The notes: generated from the letters alone by a model not told the origin. 64,000 nucleotides of DNA from Paracoccaceae bacterium (GCA_030065075.1 JASJDQ010000001.1:1-64000); one strand, 5' to 3'. Counted from the stretch's first letter, positions 42,397 through 51,717 are shown. Translations and numbers: made by a program.

Positions 42397-43617
42397 TCAG
42401 GCCTCCAATCGGGCGCGATATTCGGTCAAAAGCGGCTCTAAACAGGTCTTGAGATCAAAGGTCTCTTTCAGATGTTTCTCGGCCCCTGCCACCAGTTCGG
42501 CGGCGAAACCGGGATTTTCGAGCAAGCGCTGGAGCGCGTCAGCCAATGCCTCGGCATTGTCGTCGGGTTCCACCAGCAGCCCGGTTTTCTCATGGATGAC
42601 CAGATCGGGAATACCGACGATGCGGGTCGAAACGGAGGGGCGGCCGCAGGCCATCGCCTCCATCAGCATCTGCGGCAGCCCGTCAACATCATTGTCGGGT
42701 GCCCAGACGCAATGGAGGGTGAACACATCGCCGCCTTCCATGAAGGCCGGGATATCCTCCTGCTTGATGGCGGTGCCGGTCATGTGGATCGTGTCGTTCA
42801 GCCCCAGATCGGCGATCTGGGCGCGGAGTTTTTCCTCGAGCGGACCGGAGCCTTCCAACGTCGCACGCACATTCAGGCCGCGATCCTTCAGGATGCCGAT
42901 GGCGCGGATGAAAACATCAAAGCCCTTCTTGTCGACAAGCCGGCCGGCAGAGAGAATATGATACGGCTCGTTTGCTTTCCGCTCCCGCGGCGGCTTCACG
43001 GCAAAATGCGAGAGATCCAGCCCGCAATAGACGATACGCAGCTGGTCCGGTCTCGCGCCCTCTTTCAGGAAAAAGTCCCGGTGAAACTCCGAAATGCAGC
43101 CGATGAAAGCGGCGCGCTTGATCTTGTCGGAAAGCGCCTGGCGGTTCCGGAAGAGATCTGCCGCATGCCCGGTAAAGGAGAACGGCTTGTCCAGAAGCCA
43201 GGCGCCGTACATCGCAACCGTTCCGGCGGAATGTATCCATTGCGAGTGAATAAGGCTGACTGTTTCCGATCGGCGATCAGCGGCCCAATGGCAGGCAACG
43301 GCCAGGTGCCAAACTCCGACAGCGCGAATACGAAGCGACTCGCGCGGGCCCGTCAAAGCATTCCAGAGAGCGCCCCAGAACCGGGAGCCGAACCGGACGG
43401 GAGCCGCAAGGAGCGCCATCAGCGCCTTGACCTTCGACAGCGGGTAAATCACATTCGTTGCCCTGTTCATCTGGGCGATGTCCGGCGAGGAAAAATACGT
43501 CTTCTCGGGCGTGTTTAGAGCATGCAGCTTGAAGGGGATGCCGTTGGCTGCGACCACGCGCAATTCGTTTCCGACCCAGGCATCGCCGACCCCGATTGTG
43601 GTCATGTAGTGGATCAT
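42397..43617 (-). CDS. GT4 glycosyltransferase, no. 1
   Basis: A 406-residue GT-B enzyme from ATG 43617 (MIHYMTTIGVGDAW), with AGGGTAAGA upstream. YHILSAGRLVDKKGFDVFIR is the GT4 nucleotide-binding start, and the segment MEAMACGRPSVSTRIVGIPDL carries the EX7E-type donor-binding pattern. HSQWIHSAGTVAMYG is the acceptor-domain glycine region. Being in the heptose-gene run, it could be the heptosyltransferase of the repeat unit, but donor choice is not readable from the sequence. The upstream part of the longer open frame (to 43785) is not supported by similarity. Confidence 0.84.
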   Translation of the reverse strand: MIHYMTTIGVGDAWVGNELRVVAANGIPFKLHALNTPEKTYFSSPDIAQMNRATNVIYPLSKVKALMALLAAPVRFGSRFWGALWNALTGPRESLRIRAVGVWHLAVACHWAADRRSETVSLIHSQWIHSAGTVAMYGAWLLDKPFSFTGHAADLFRNRQALSDKIKRAAFIGCISEFHRDFFLKEGARPDQLRIVYCGLDLSHFAVKPPRERKANEPYHILSAGRLVDKKGFDVFIRAIGILKDRGLNVRATLEGSGPLEEKLRAQIADLGLNDTIHMTGTAIKQEDIPAFMEGGDVFTLHCVWAPDNDVDGLPQMLMEAMACGRPSVSTRIVGIPDLVIHEKTGLLVEPDDNAEALADALQRLLENPGFAAELVAGAEKHLKETFDLKTCLEPLLTEYRARLEA

Positions 43618-43841
43618 TCTTACCCTGGCCGCAAACGTAAACACCGATACACAGGCGTAACTATCAGGTGCCAAAAGCGGAAAAAAGAGAATGCGCGGCG
43701 CTCTCGCCTCTGGCCAAACATGTGTCGCAGAAAAGTGTCGCTTGCTCCCCCGAGGCATAGGCGTGACGCCGGCGGCGTTGACCAAGTCCGGTCCTGATTG
43801 CAGACTGAAACGCCAGTGTTTCTATAACGGTTCGGGTCCCC

Positions 43842-44420
43842 ATGACTGATTTCAACGCCTTTCTGAACTCCTATTACACGCGTTTCGCCGAAGCGGTCCT
43901 TGCGTTTGACAAAGGACCGGTGCCAGAGGTTCTGGCCATCTTCGATCAGGTCATGGCTGCGGGCGGGACGCTTTGGCTGGCCGGCAACGGCGGCTCTGCA
44001 TCCATTGCGGATCACTCGGTGTGCGATATCTCGAAGGGGACATATGTCGAAGGCCAGTCGCCTATGCGCACTGTTGCGCTGACGTCGAACCTCGCGATCC
44101 TGACGGCGCTTGGTAACGATATTTCCTACGACGACATCTTTGCGGAGCAGTTGAAGTACTATCTCAAACCAGAGGATGCCCTGCTCGTGATCTCCTCCTC
44201 GGGAAACTCACCCAATGTGGTGAAGGCATGCGAATACGCCAATACCGCTGGCGTGCCGACGATCGCCTTTGTCGGGTTCAAGGGCGGCAAGCTGAAGGAT
44301 ATCGCCAAGACGGTCGTCCATGTCGAGGTCGACAACTACGGCATCGTGGAGGACGCGCATATGAGCCTCGTCCACGTTCTCACCCAGTATATGCACGCTC
44401 GGGCCGAAGCTCGGGTTTGA
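43842..44420 (+). CDS. gmhA: Sedoheptulose 7-phosphate isomerase
   Basis: A 192-residue SIS-domain protein. LWLAGNGGSASIADHSVCDI is the GmhA phosphosugar-binding loop; VISSSGNSPNVVKACEYANT is the second SIS motif, and SLVHVLTQYMHARAEA supplies the C-terminal His. The ATG at 43842 follows a GGTTCGGGTCCCC spacer with a poor ribosome site. It turns sedoheptulose-7-phosphate into D-glycero-D-manno-heptose-7-phosphate, the substrate of HddA. It is read divergently from the GT4 and hddA-hddC-gmhB run. Confidence 0.9.
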   Translation: MTDFNAFLNSYYTRFAEAVLAFDKGPVPEVLAIFDQVMAAGGTLWLAGNGGSASIADHSVCDISKGTYVEGQSPMRTVALTSNLAILTALGNDISYDDIFAEQLKYYLKPEDALLVISSSGNSPNVVKACEYANTAGVPTIAFVGFKGGKLKDIAKTVVHVEVDNYGIVEDAHMSLVHVLTQYMHARAEARV

Positions 44421-44426
44421 TCCTGT

Positions 44427-45557
44427 TCAGGCAGCGGCAGCGGATGTTAAGGACGTTTCGGCCAGCATCCGGATGCTCTGTGCCCAGACCCGCCAGGTCA
44501 GTTTGGAATGGGCGTGGGAGAATGCCTTTTCAGAGGTATCCCGATAGAGTCGCGCATTGCTGAGCAGCCCATATGCCGCGTCCGCCCAAGCGCCTGCATG
44601 TGCATTCGGGTCCAGAAGCCGCCCCGTTCCATCGATCACGAGTGTTGCCATGCCACCGACATCACTGGCCAGAACCGGGGTGCCGTAGGCCATGGCTTCC
44701 GCCACGACCATGGGCGTGCAATCGGCCCGTGTCGGCAGCAGCATCAGATGGGCCTTCCGATAGAGATCGGCCAGGATTGCGGCGTCGGCCGGGCGGTTCT
44801 TGTCCAGAAAGCCGGTCGTGGTCACGCCGGGATGGGTGCGGCAGCTTTCCGGCGCGCGCCCCACGACGGTCATGCGCGCCCGGACGCCTTTGGCTTCGAG
44901 TGCATCGAAAGCGGCCAATGCCTTGTCCCCTCCTTTGCGCTGCCAGTCGGAGCAGACGAACAGGAGATTTACCACGCCGTCCCTGGACTTGGTGGGACAG
45001 TTTTCGGGCAGTTTCTCAATATTGATGCCGAAGGGAATGCAGAACGGACTCTCAAGGCCGAGTTCCCGGCGTGCTTTCGCCGCCATATAGTCGGACGAAT
45101 AGATCGTCGCGAAAGCGCGTCGCGAAACCCGACGTTCAAGGGCGTCTGCATCACGCGGCATGTCCCAGTTGTAGGTGTCGTGCAGAAACTGCGGCGTGGC
45201 GTCGGTCACATGCAAGTAAGGAACACGATGGTGCCGGGAGAACTGGTCCAGAAGCGGCGTTGCGACAAGCCCCAGAACCATGTCGAGCTCCTTTGTCTCA
45301 AAGGTTTCAGGCTGAGGCACGACCGGCGGCTGGCGCAGCAGTTTGACTTTCAGACGGTTCAGCGGAGTTGGCTGCCGGTGCGGGCCAAGGATATGCAGAT
45401 CGATGTCCGGTCGGGACGCCAATGCCCGAGCAGCAAAAAAGCTCGTTCCGGAGAAGGTGCCACGATCAAAGGGGTTGTGCGGTGTCAAAAGGCCCAGCCG
45501 CAAACGTCTGGCAAAACTCTGGAGTGACGGAGCGGGGGATGTGAACTGAAGGGACAT
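44427..45557 (-). CDS. GT4 glycosyltransferase, no. 2
   Basis: A 376-residue GT-B protein. LGLLTPHNPFDRGTFSGTSF is the N-terminal start of the fold, the region VNLLFVCSDWQRKGGDKALA the donor domain start, and MVVAEAMAYGTPVLASDVGG the EX7E donor motif. VPYLHVTDATPQFLHDTYNW resembles acceptor-side segments of GT4 enzymes. It is convergent with gmhA, seven bases apart. No specificity can be assigned. Confidence 0.82.
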   Translation of the reverse strand: MSLQFTSPAPSLQSFARRLRLGLLTPHNPFDRGTFSGTSFFAARALASRPDIDLHILGPHRQPTPLNRLKVKLLRQPPVVPQPETFETKELDMVLGLVATPLLDQFSRHHRVPYLHVTDATPQFLHDTYNWDMPRDADALERRVSRRAFATIYSSDYMAAKARRELGLESPFCIPFGINIEKLPENCPTKSRDGVVNLLFVCSDWQRKGGDKALAAFDALEAKGVRARMTVVGRAPESCRTHPGVTTTGFLDKNRPADAAILADLYRKAHLMLLPTRADCTPMVVAEAMAYGTPVLASDVGGMATLVIDGTGRLLDPNAHAGAWADAAYGLLSNARLYRDTSEKAFSHAHSKLTWRVWAQSIRMLAETSLTSAAAA

Positions 45558-45741
45558 GCAGTCGGCCTTTCATGCGCATGCTCTCTCATCCCTGCGTTCA
45601 ACTCTTGAAACCTTTTGGTTAGCGCCAGGTTAACGCGCGACCGTTGCGTGAAAGGCCAGGGAAACGCACGTGCCATTAGCCTCGTCTTAGAATCGTTCGT
45701 GCAGCCTCGCGCGCGCAACTCTGAATCGAGAGGAGAACTTC

Positions 45742-46002
45742 ATGAGCGACAACTTTGCCAACCGGATGAGGTCACCGGGAGAGCCTGCAGTCTCTGTCTT
45801 TGACATCACACCCGACAATGCGACCGATCTCCCGCAAGTCACGACGGCTCTCAACGTAGCCACCCCCGGCACAGTGCGCGTGACGGCGCTCGATGGATCG
45901 ATCAGCGATCTGCATGTTGCGCACGGGACGGTTTTCCCGATCCGGGCGACCCGTGTCTGGGAAAGCGGAACAACTGCCACAGGCATCAAAGGATTGCTCT
46001 AG
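45742..46002 (+). CDS. Small GTA-spike-base-like protein (rcc01079 type)
   Basis: An 86-residue protein with GAGGAGAA placed ideally before ATG 45742. The pattern FDITPDNATDLPQVTTALNV, then GTVRVTALDGSI and VFPIRATRVWESGTTATGIK closely resembles the family of small spike-base proteins first known from the gene transfer agent of Rhodobacter capsulatus (rcc01079), where head spikes bind the cell's polysaccharide capsule. No other phage or GTA structural gene is present, so it is not part of a GTA cluster here. I infer that it was recruited as an adaptor or oligomerisation module for the beta-helix proteins nearby. It stands alone, 64 bases before a GT2 gene. Confidence 0.65.
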   Translation: MSDNFANRMRSPGEPAVSVFDITPDNATDLPQVTTALNVATPGTVRVTALDGSISDLHVAHGTVFPIRATRVWESGTTATGIKGLL

Positions 46003-46066
46003 CGGTTGTTCAAAACGTTGCGCGACTTGGATAAAGGCTTGCACAGGTTAAGATCATATCCTGAGT

Positions 46067-46990
46067 GTGCGCCCAATGTCCGATCGTCGCTATCTCGTCA
46101 TTTCGCCCTGCCGAAATGAAGCTCAATACATGCGTCGCACGCTTGACAGCATGGTGGCGCAAACGCACAGACCAGCGCTTTGGGCCATCATCGACGATGG
46201 CTCAAGCGACGAAACTCCCGACATCCTGGCTGAATATGCCACCGAACATGACTGGATCCGGGTGATCACCAAGCCGGATCGCGGGAAGCGCGCGGTCGGG
46301 CCCGGCGTGGTCGAAACCTTTTATTTTGGCCTCGACGCGCTTGACTGGCAGGACTTTCCCTATCTCTGCAAACTCGACCTCGACCTGGATCTCCCCCCTC
46401 GCTATTTCGAGGAACTGATCGATCGCATGGAAGCAGATCCCCGGATCGGCACCTGCTCGGGCAAACCCTATATCCGGCGGAATGGCGCATTGGTGTCCGA
46501 ACGCAAGAGCGACGACATGTCGGTCGGCATGACCAAACTTTGGCGCCGGGAATGCTTCCTGGAAATCGGAGGATTGGTGCGGCAGGTCATGTGGGATGCC
46601 ATCGATTGCCACAAAGCGCGCCAGCTTGGCTGGAGAGCCTTGAGCTGGGACACGCCGGATTTGCGGTTTGAACACCTGCGCCCCATGGGCTCTTCGCAGA
46701 CGTCGATCTACACCGGTCGCAGGCGGCATGGCTTCGGCCAGTACTTCATGGGGACCGACCCGTTCTATTTCTTCGCGACGGCGGTCTTCAGAGCGGTTGA
46801 GCCACCTTACATTCTCGGGAGCCTTGCAAGTCTGCAAGGGTATTTCGGTGCCTGGCTCAAAGGGGAAAAACGCCATGACGACCCCGAACTCAGGTCGTTC
46901 ATCCGCGCCTATCAGCGGCGGACTTTGATTGCGGGACGCGCTCGGGCGATGGCCGAAGCCGAAGCCCGGGCGGTAGCACCCAAGTCCTAG
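46067..46990 (+). CDS. GT2 glycosyltransferase
   Basis: A 307-residue GT-A enzyme if GTG 46067 is used, or 304 from ATG 46076; the ribosome site does not decide. YLVISPCRNEAQYMRRTLDS is the N-terminal motif; WAIIDDGSSDETPDIL and CKLDLDLDLPPRYFEELID supply the Asp residues for the nucleotide and metal. The region MWDAIDCHKARQLGWRAL is the acceptor side. The C-terminal part contains TDPFYFFATAVFRAVEPP, weakly hydrophobic. It ends five bases from the convergent beta-helix gene. The sugar is unknown. Confidence 0.82.
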   Translation: MRPMSDRRYLVISPCRNEAQYMRRTLDSMVAQTHRPALWAIIDDGSSDETPDILAEYATEHDWIRVITKPDRGKRAVGPGVVETFYFGLDALDWQDFPYLCKLDLDLDLPPRYFEELIDRMEADPRIGTCSGKPYIRRNGALVSERKSDDMSVGMTKLWRRECFLEIGGLVRQVMWDAIDCHKARQLGWRALSWDTPDLRFEHLRPMGSSQTSIYTGRRRHGFGQYFMGTDPFYFFATAVFRAVEPPYILGSLASLQGYFGAWLKGEKRHDDPELRSFIRAYQRRTLIAGRARAMAEAEARAVAPKS

Positions 46991-46994
46991 AGGG

Positions 46995-49247
46995 TCACGG
47001 CAGGAGCGCACCGCGCGCGTTGCCGCTTGTGGGGCGGACATCACCCAGAAGGTCATCATAGGCCTTCAGTCCGTTATCTCCGGTATTGCGGGCCGCTGAC
47101 GTGCTGGTGGGACGCGGCAGCGGAATGGCCGATGGATTGGCATAGGTGTTGGGAATGGTCAGCACCGACTTTTCATCAAGAACCATTTCATACGCGCCAG
47201 ACCACGAAGTACCGGAGACATTGGTGATGCGCAGGCCACCGGCCTCGGCGGCAACTGTCATGTCTCCGAACAGCGCTCGATAGAGCGACCCGCCAATCCG
47301 GATCATGTGCAAATTGTCGCCTGCATTCGCCGCGTTTGTCCAATGCTGCTGATCCCTGCCAGGTGTGTAGGAAACTACAAATGAGCCATTATTTGAGACA
47401 GTTTCATTGCCTTCATAGCGGGCGTTAAACAAAAAGCCGGGCCATCTGGGTGTGATACCTGGGAAGGCGTCCGTAGAGAGCGGTCCGTCCGCCGTGACAG
47501 CGGTGTCGAGGCCGGGAGCCCAGACCACGTTGTTTTCGACAGTCAGGCTCGTCCAGCCGGACACGTTGGTCTCAATGCCCCAGTTATAGCTTGGGTCGTT
47601 CGAGCTTCCACGCAAATTGACCGCCGTGCAGTTGTAGACCGCAACTGGCTCGTCGAGGTTGCCGACACCCGGATTGTCTGACGGAAGGCTGACGATATAT
47701 TCCGACGGGTTCGTTGGATTGTGATAGTGCGGAACGTCCGGCATCACATAGCAGAAGTTTCGGATCGTAGTGCCTCCAAACGAACAAAGAATGCCGATGC
47801 CTGACCCTCCGGCCTGAGCAGCCTTGGCGGTCCCGATGGCGAACACTTTGTCGATTAGGTAGTTTCCGGGATGTTCGACCCGGCCACTGTTTTCCCCAGC
47901 CATGTTGATAACATGATAGCCGCCTTCAAGAACACATCGCTCGATATTGCCGGTATAGCCCCGCGCCAAATCGGCATAGGTGTTCACACGAATGCAAGGC
48001 TGGATTGACTGATCCGGGTCCAGACCGGACCAGCCACACTGACTGTAAAGATCATTGCAGCCGATATAGTGCTGGCCGATCGCCTCAAACCGGATCGGCC
48101 CGTGATCGTTTCCGACAAGATCGTTTTGCTGATAGTTCGTGCCGTGCGTTGCGCGCGTGTTCTGTGTGATACGATTGCCAACAAAGGCAAGCTTCGAGTT
48201 GGCGTTTGCGTTTCTGCGCTGGAAAAATCCATAGCTTGCCCAATTCGTTACATGGTTATCGCCCATGATCATTGTGCATGGCCGGTCCTGTTCCGACCCA
48301 ACGTCGACATCGATCTGATTGAAACCCGTGAAGTCGCAATCATGAACTGTCATATGGCAGTCATCCCGGCGAATGCTCCACACCCACCAAGGAAGTCCCG
48401 CATAGCCGACTTCACCGTTCGCGTGCCAATGGCTGCGAAAGTCGAGGTCGGTAAAGGTGATCTGTTGAATGACCGTGCTGTTCTGGAAATCGAACATGCG
48501 GGCACCGACGCTGTTGGCAGGGTAAGACGGCGAGTAGAGGATCGGCTTGGCACCTGTCCCCCACGCACCGATATACTCGACCTGCCGGGACCGGCAGTTG
48601 ATATCGACATCGTTATAAACCTCACCCCGCTTGAACAGGATGCGCATCGGCGTCGAGTTTGGCAGTGCGCTGATCGCGTTATCGAGGGCAGCGATGGAAG
48701 TTACTTCGGTCGCACCCGCCGGCTTTCCGCTGAAATCGGCATCCAGTGCAATGACGATTGTTGAGTTGCCGGCATAGACAAAATCCGGGTTCAGGACAGT
48801 AATCGTCGGGGCACTTTCGTTCCCTGTCGTGCGCGCACTGTCAACTGCCATGACCGATGGGGTGTAGGTACCCGACGCAGCATAGACATGTGCAATCCTC
48901 GGGCCATTGGCGATGGCCTTGTTGTTCCATGCCGCCGGCATGTTCTCTGGCGAAGACCAGACTCCGCTGTCATCGGTATCCCAGATATGGGTGATCTCAT
49001 GATAACGGGGATCATAAATTCCACCGCTTGGACCGCTGACGTTAAAGCCGGAGTGTTCGCCGGCCTGCATCCAGACCCCGGCGGGCGCGGTGATACGGGG
49101 CGGGAGCGACAGAGAGACACTTAAGCTGCCAAGATCACTGGTGTCGTTCCAGGTCGAGACCGATGCGCTTTCTGAAGCAGAATCTTGGGCGACGGTGATA
49201 TCGACGGGCGATCCTGTTTCAAAACCTCTGAAGGCAAAGGTTGGCAT
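46995..49247 (-). CDS. PKD/beta-helix surface protein (possible depolymerase or spike)
   Basis: About 750 residues from ATG 49247, coupled to the upstream gene by TAATG. An N-terminal region (MPTFAFRGFETGSPVDITVA) is followed by a PKD-like domain (about 55-160, HIWDTDDSGVWSSPEN, HVYAASGTYTPSVMAVDSAR), then a right-handed parallel beta-helix to about 620 and a C-terminal beta domain. The helix contains YIGAWGTGAKPILYSPSY, the same turn as YIGAWGEGDRPI in the protein at 10653-14480. There is no signal peptide. Beta-helix proteins of this kind bind or cleave polysaccharide, so EPS binding or trimming is likely. It is the third gene of a three-gene coupled run. Confidence 0.72.
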   Translation of the reverse strand: MPTFAFRGFETGSPVDITVAQDSASESASVSTWNDTSDLGSLSVSLSLPPRITAPAGVWMQAGEHSGFNVSGPSGGIYDPRYHEITHIWDTDDSGVWSSPENMPAAWNNKAIANGPRIAHVYAASGTYTPSVMAVDSARTTGNESAPTITVLNPDFVYAGNSTIVIALDADFSGKPAGATEVTSIAALDNAISALPNSTPMRILFKRGEVYNDVDINCRSRQVEYIGAWGTGAKPILYSPSYPANSVGARMFDFQNSTVIQQITFTDLDFRSHWHANGEVGYAGLPWWVWSIRRDDCHMTVHDCDFTGFNQIDVDVGSEQDRPCTMIMGDNHVTNWASYGFFQRRNANANSKLAFVGNRITQNTRATHGTNYQQNDLVGNDHGPIRFEAIGQHYIGCNDLYSQCGWSGLDPDQSIQPCIRVNTYADLARGYTGNIERCVLEGGYHVINMAGENSGRVEHPGNYLIDKVFAIGTAKAAQAGGSGIGILCSFGGTTIRNFCYVMPDVPHYHNPTNPSEYIVSLPSDNPGVGNLDEPVAVYNCTAVNLRGSSNDPSYNWGIETNVSGWTSLTVENNVVWAPGLDTAVTADGPLSTDAFPGITPRWPGFLFNARYEGNETVSNNGSFVVSYTPGRDQQHWTNAANAGDNLHMIRIGGSLYRALFGDMTVAAEAGGLRITNVSGTSWSGAYEMVLDEKSVLTIPNTYANPSAIPLPRPTSTSAARNTGDNGLKAYDDLLGDVRPTSGNARGALLP

Positions 49248-50668
49248 TAGCTGATCCCCCACTTGGCACTCAGATAGTTATGGTATTGTAACCTGTTAGA
49301 TATGTCGCCGGTTATGACCAGTTCGGCAACGGATCCTGTGGCCCAGGCGTTTTTCGAGCGGTTCGCCATAATGTGCAGAGCAGCGTTGGCGTCGAGAACT
49401 GCAGTATAGCCCGTACTCGCACGCAAGACATTGCCCAGAAAAACGTCGATCGTTGCTGTCCCGGTCTGATCGAGAACGACAGACAGGATTTGCGGACCCG
49501 AGAAAGGGCCACCGGTCAGGTTTACTGCCGAACCGATACCCGCAGGGTTCAGACGCCCGTCGAACTGAGAGGTCGAGTTCGCATCGATCTGGAAGTCGTT
49601 ACCCGCTTCCACTGCCAGAACGGCTTCGAACAAGCTGGCGACACTGTCGATCTCGAGCGCCATATGAAATGCGACATCTCCGGATGATGGAAATGTTCGG
49701 TTCGCCTGCAGGTGACTGTTGCCATTGAAGTCCAGCACGTTCAGCCCATTGAGATTACGCAATCCGGTCGTCGGAATTTGTGGCGAGGAAGTGGGCGACA
49801 ACGCCGGGCCACCTGCTTTGTCGGCCCAGCTTGAAACCGCGCCTGCAGTGTCTGTGATCGTGGAAGTGTCATTGGCGTCCCACCACCCAAGCAACGCGGT
49901 ATCGTTGGAGGGCAGAAAGCCGGTATTGACGGCAGCGCTTGTTGCGGTCCGCGTTCCAAAAGCGTCGGACATCGCCTCAACCACTGCAATATCGAAGCCG
50001 ACATCGGCAGCCTGCAGAACATACGTGTCTGTGACGGCGCCAGCGATATCCGTACCGGCCCTTTGCCACTGCCAGCTTTGAACCGGCGCTCCCGCTGTCG
50101 TGTCGTAAATCCAAAGCCCGTCTCCCGCCGAGAGTGTCTGACCAACGGCCAATGTGCCAGAAAGGATCGGCGCAACGAGATTCACCGGCCCTGTGGCCAG
50201 ATCAGCGGCCTGCGCCTCGTAGGTTCCGGCAAATTCTGCCGGCGCTGTCACGGTTACGGTGAAGGCGCCGTCCCCCGTGGCAACCCACATCGTATTGTCA
50301 CTCTGGACCGTAATGGACAGTGCGGTATCAAGGATGGTGACGTTGATTTGGCCTGTCGTGCGCTGGTTTTGATCGTCAGCGATCTCGTAGACCACGGTAT
50401 CGAAACCCGAAATGCCGATTGGCGGCGTGTAGGTGACGGTATTATTCGCCTCGGCAACAGCGGTCCCCAAAGCAGCCACAGCAGAGACCAGTGTCAGCGC
50501 GCCGTTTTCAGGGTCGAAATCGTTGGCAAGGACATTGACGGTAATGGCCCCGCTATCCTTTTCGACCGTCAACGTATCATCAACGGCAACGGGGCGTTTG
50601 TTGCCGAAGATCTGCGCCCCCTGTGGTGTACCAATCCAGATATCGGCCGGGTCAAGAACGTCGCGCAT
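49247..50668 (-). CDS. Multidomain surface/spike protein with cadherin-like, Ig-like and LamG-like domains
   Basis: A 473-residue protein. The first 25 residues (MRDVLDPADIWIGTPQGAQI) form a short head, then a cadherin/VCBS-type Ig domain (AVDDTLTVEKDSGAITVNVL, to about 115), a second beta domain with LSGTLAVGQTLSAGDGLW and WQWQRAGTDIAGAVTD (about 160-250), and a concanavalin-like LamG domain from about 265 (LLGWWDANDTSTITDTAG) to the end (YHNYLSAKWGIS). These domains are common on phage tail and GTA spike proteins that bind glycans. It has no signal peptide. Its start and stop overlap the neighbours in TGATG and TAATG, so all three minus-strand genes are coupled. Confidence 0.72.
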   Translation of the reverse strand: MRDVLDPADIWIGTPQGAQIFGNKRPVAVDDTLTVEKDSGAITVNVLANDFDPENGALTLVSAVAALGTAVAEANNTVTYTPPIGISGFDTVVYEIADDQNQRTTGQINVTILDTALSITVQSDNTMWVATGDGAFTVTVTAPAEFAGTYEAQAADLATGPVNLVAPILSGTLAVGQTLSAGDGLWIYDTTAGAPVQSWQWQRAGTDIAGAVTDTYVLQAADVGFDIAVVEAMSDAFGTRTATSAAVNTGFLPSNDTALLGWWDANDTSTITDTAGAVSSWADKAGGPALSPTSSPQIPTTGLRNLNGLNVLDFNGNSHLQANRTFPSSGDVAFHMALEIDSVASLFEAVLAVEAGNDFQIDANSTSQFDGRLNPAGIGSAVNLTGGPFSGPQILSVVLDQTGTATIDVFLGNVLRASTGYTAVLDANAALHIMANRSKNAWATGSVAELVITGDISNRLQYHNYLSAKWGIS

Positions 50669-50901
50669 CAGATCGCCTCTCGGACGATCAGCGCTTCAGT
50701 GGCACCCTCCTTGCGATAGCTGACAGCGGAACCTGCTGAAAACCGCACGGCGTGGTTCTCATGCAGCGAAAGACCGTCATCCGTCGCTGGACTGGTTGTG
50801 GTGGTGACGAAAACACTGCCCTTGCGGGCCTGCCAGACCTCATCGACGGTCAGCGTGATGGGGGTGGACCAAGCGGTCGCAGCATCGGTGATCAGGGCCA
50901 T
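50668..50901 (-). CDS. Small phage-spike-like protein, first gene of the surface-protein operon
   Basis: A 77-residue protein with AAGGAGCG before ATG 50901. It is beta-rich (ITLTVDEVWQARKGSVFVTT, HENHAVRFSAGSAVSYRKEG, ALIVREAI) and looks like small adaptor or spike-associated proteins encoded beside GTA spike genes. It is coupled by TGATG to the multidomain protein that follows. No catalytic motif is visible. The role as assembly base of the three-protein complex is an inference. Confidence 0.55.
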   Translation of the reverse strand: MALITDAATAWSTPITLTVDEVWQARKGSVFVTTTTSPATDDGLSLHENHAVRFSAGSAVSYRKEGATEALIVREAI

Positions 50902-50985
50902 GGGAGCGCTCCTTCGGACGTATCGGCTTGGAGTGGCAGCCTCAGAGAAAAAGTTAACCCGTTGCCTAACTGTGCGTGCGCAGCC

Positions 50986-51717
50986 TCACAGCCGACCACG
51001 ACGCTCGAGTGCGGCAACGAATGGTGCCATGAGCGTTGCGATCCAATCCGAGAAGTCGAGCCGTGTCGGCGGGACCCGCGGTCGATAATAGCCGAACCGC
51101 CTATAGTCCTCTGCAAAGGCGGCGGAAATCCGGGCAAGCGTGGCAGGATCCGTCTGATCTTGGTGTCCTGTCGCCAATCTGCGTTCCGGCGCGGCGAGGT
51201 CCTCTGCCTCTGCCACCATTGCCAACCAGTCGACGGCGCGCTGAAGCCCGTCTTCCAACCTGAAGACCTCTGCCCCGGCGGGAACAAAATCGCTCTGCGG
51301 TCTGAGGTGATTATCGAAGGCGTAAGGGTTCCGTCGTGCCACTGCAAGCATCAGCCTGAGCCAGAGGGGGAAGGGCAGAAAGGCGAGCGCACGCCCTGCC
51401 CGGGTGCCGCGCCGATACCTGCGTTGATAGCGGTACTCGCTCATTATCCGCGCGACTGGGTCGCGCACCAAAGCAAAAACCAGATCCGGTTTGCTTGGTA
51501 GTATCTGCTCGGCATCGGCCCAAGTCAGATGCTGTGGCGAGTTGGGAGGCTCGGCCGTGCGCCAGCCCCCTTCCTTCCACCAGAGATCCCATCCCCAATG
51601 GAGATGACCTACGCGTGTGCCCCATTTCTCCGACATCAGGGCCTCGACTGATGTCCCGCCCGCCTTGGGACAGTGCGCAAACCAGATCAGACGCGTGTCG
51701 AGTGCGAGAGAAGGCAT
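50986..51717 (-). CDS. Sulfotransferase-like protein, no. 2
   Basis: A 243-residue P-loop protein. LIWFAHCPKAGGTSVEALMS is the PAPS 5'-phosphosulfate loop with the KxGGTS core, and LVFALVRDPVARIMSEYRYQ is the 3'-phosphate-binding motif with the RDP and serine. It resembles the carbohydrate sulfotransferase 2 family. The C-terminal third is shorter and more basic (RYRRGTRAGRAL). It is read with the surface-protein run but 85 bases from it. Confidence 0.82.
   Translation of the reverse strand: MPSLALDTRLIWFAHCPKAGGTSVEALMSEKWGTRVGHLHWGWDLWWKEGGWRTAEPPNSPQHLTWADAEQILPSKPDLVFALVRDPVARIMSEYRYQRRYRRGTRAGRALAFLPFPLWLRLMLAVARRNPYAFDNHLRPQSDFVPAGAEVFRLEDGLQRAVDWLAMVAEAEDLAAPERRLATGHQDQTDPATLARISAAFAEDYRRFGYYRPRVPPTRLDFSDWIATLMAPFVAALERRGRL

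Noticed and set aside
45742-50901. Prophage or gene transfer agent cluster
   Set aside because: Only spike-like and surface proteins are present; there is no terminase, portal, capsid, tail tube, lysis or integrase gene.
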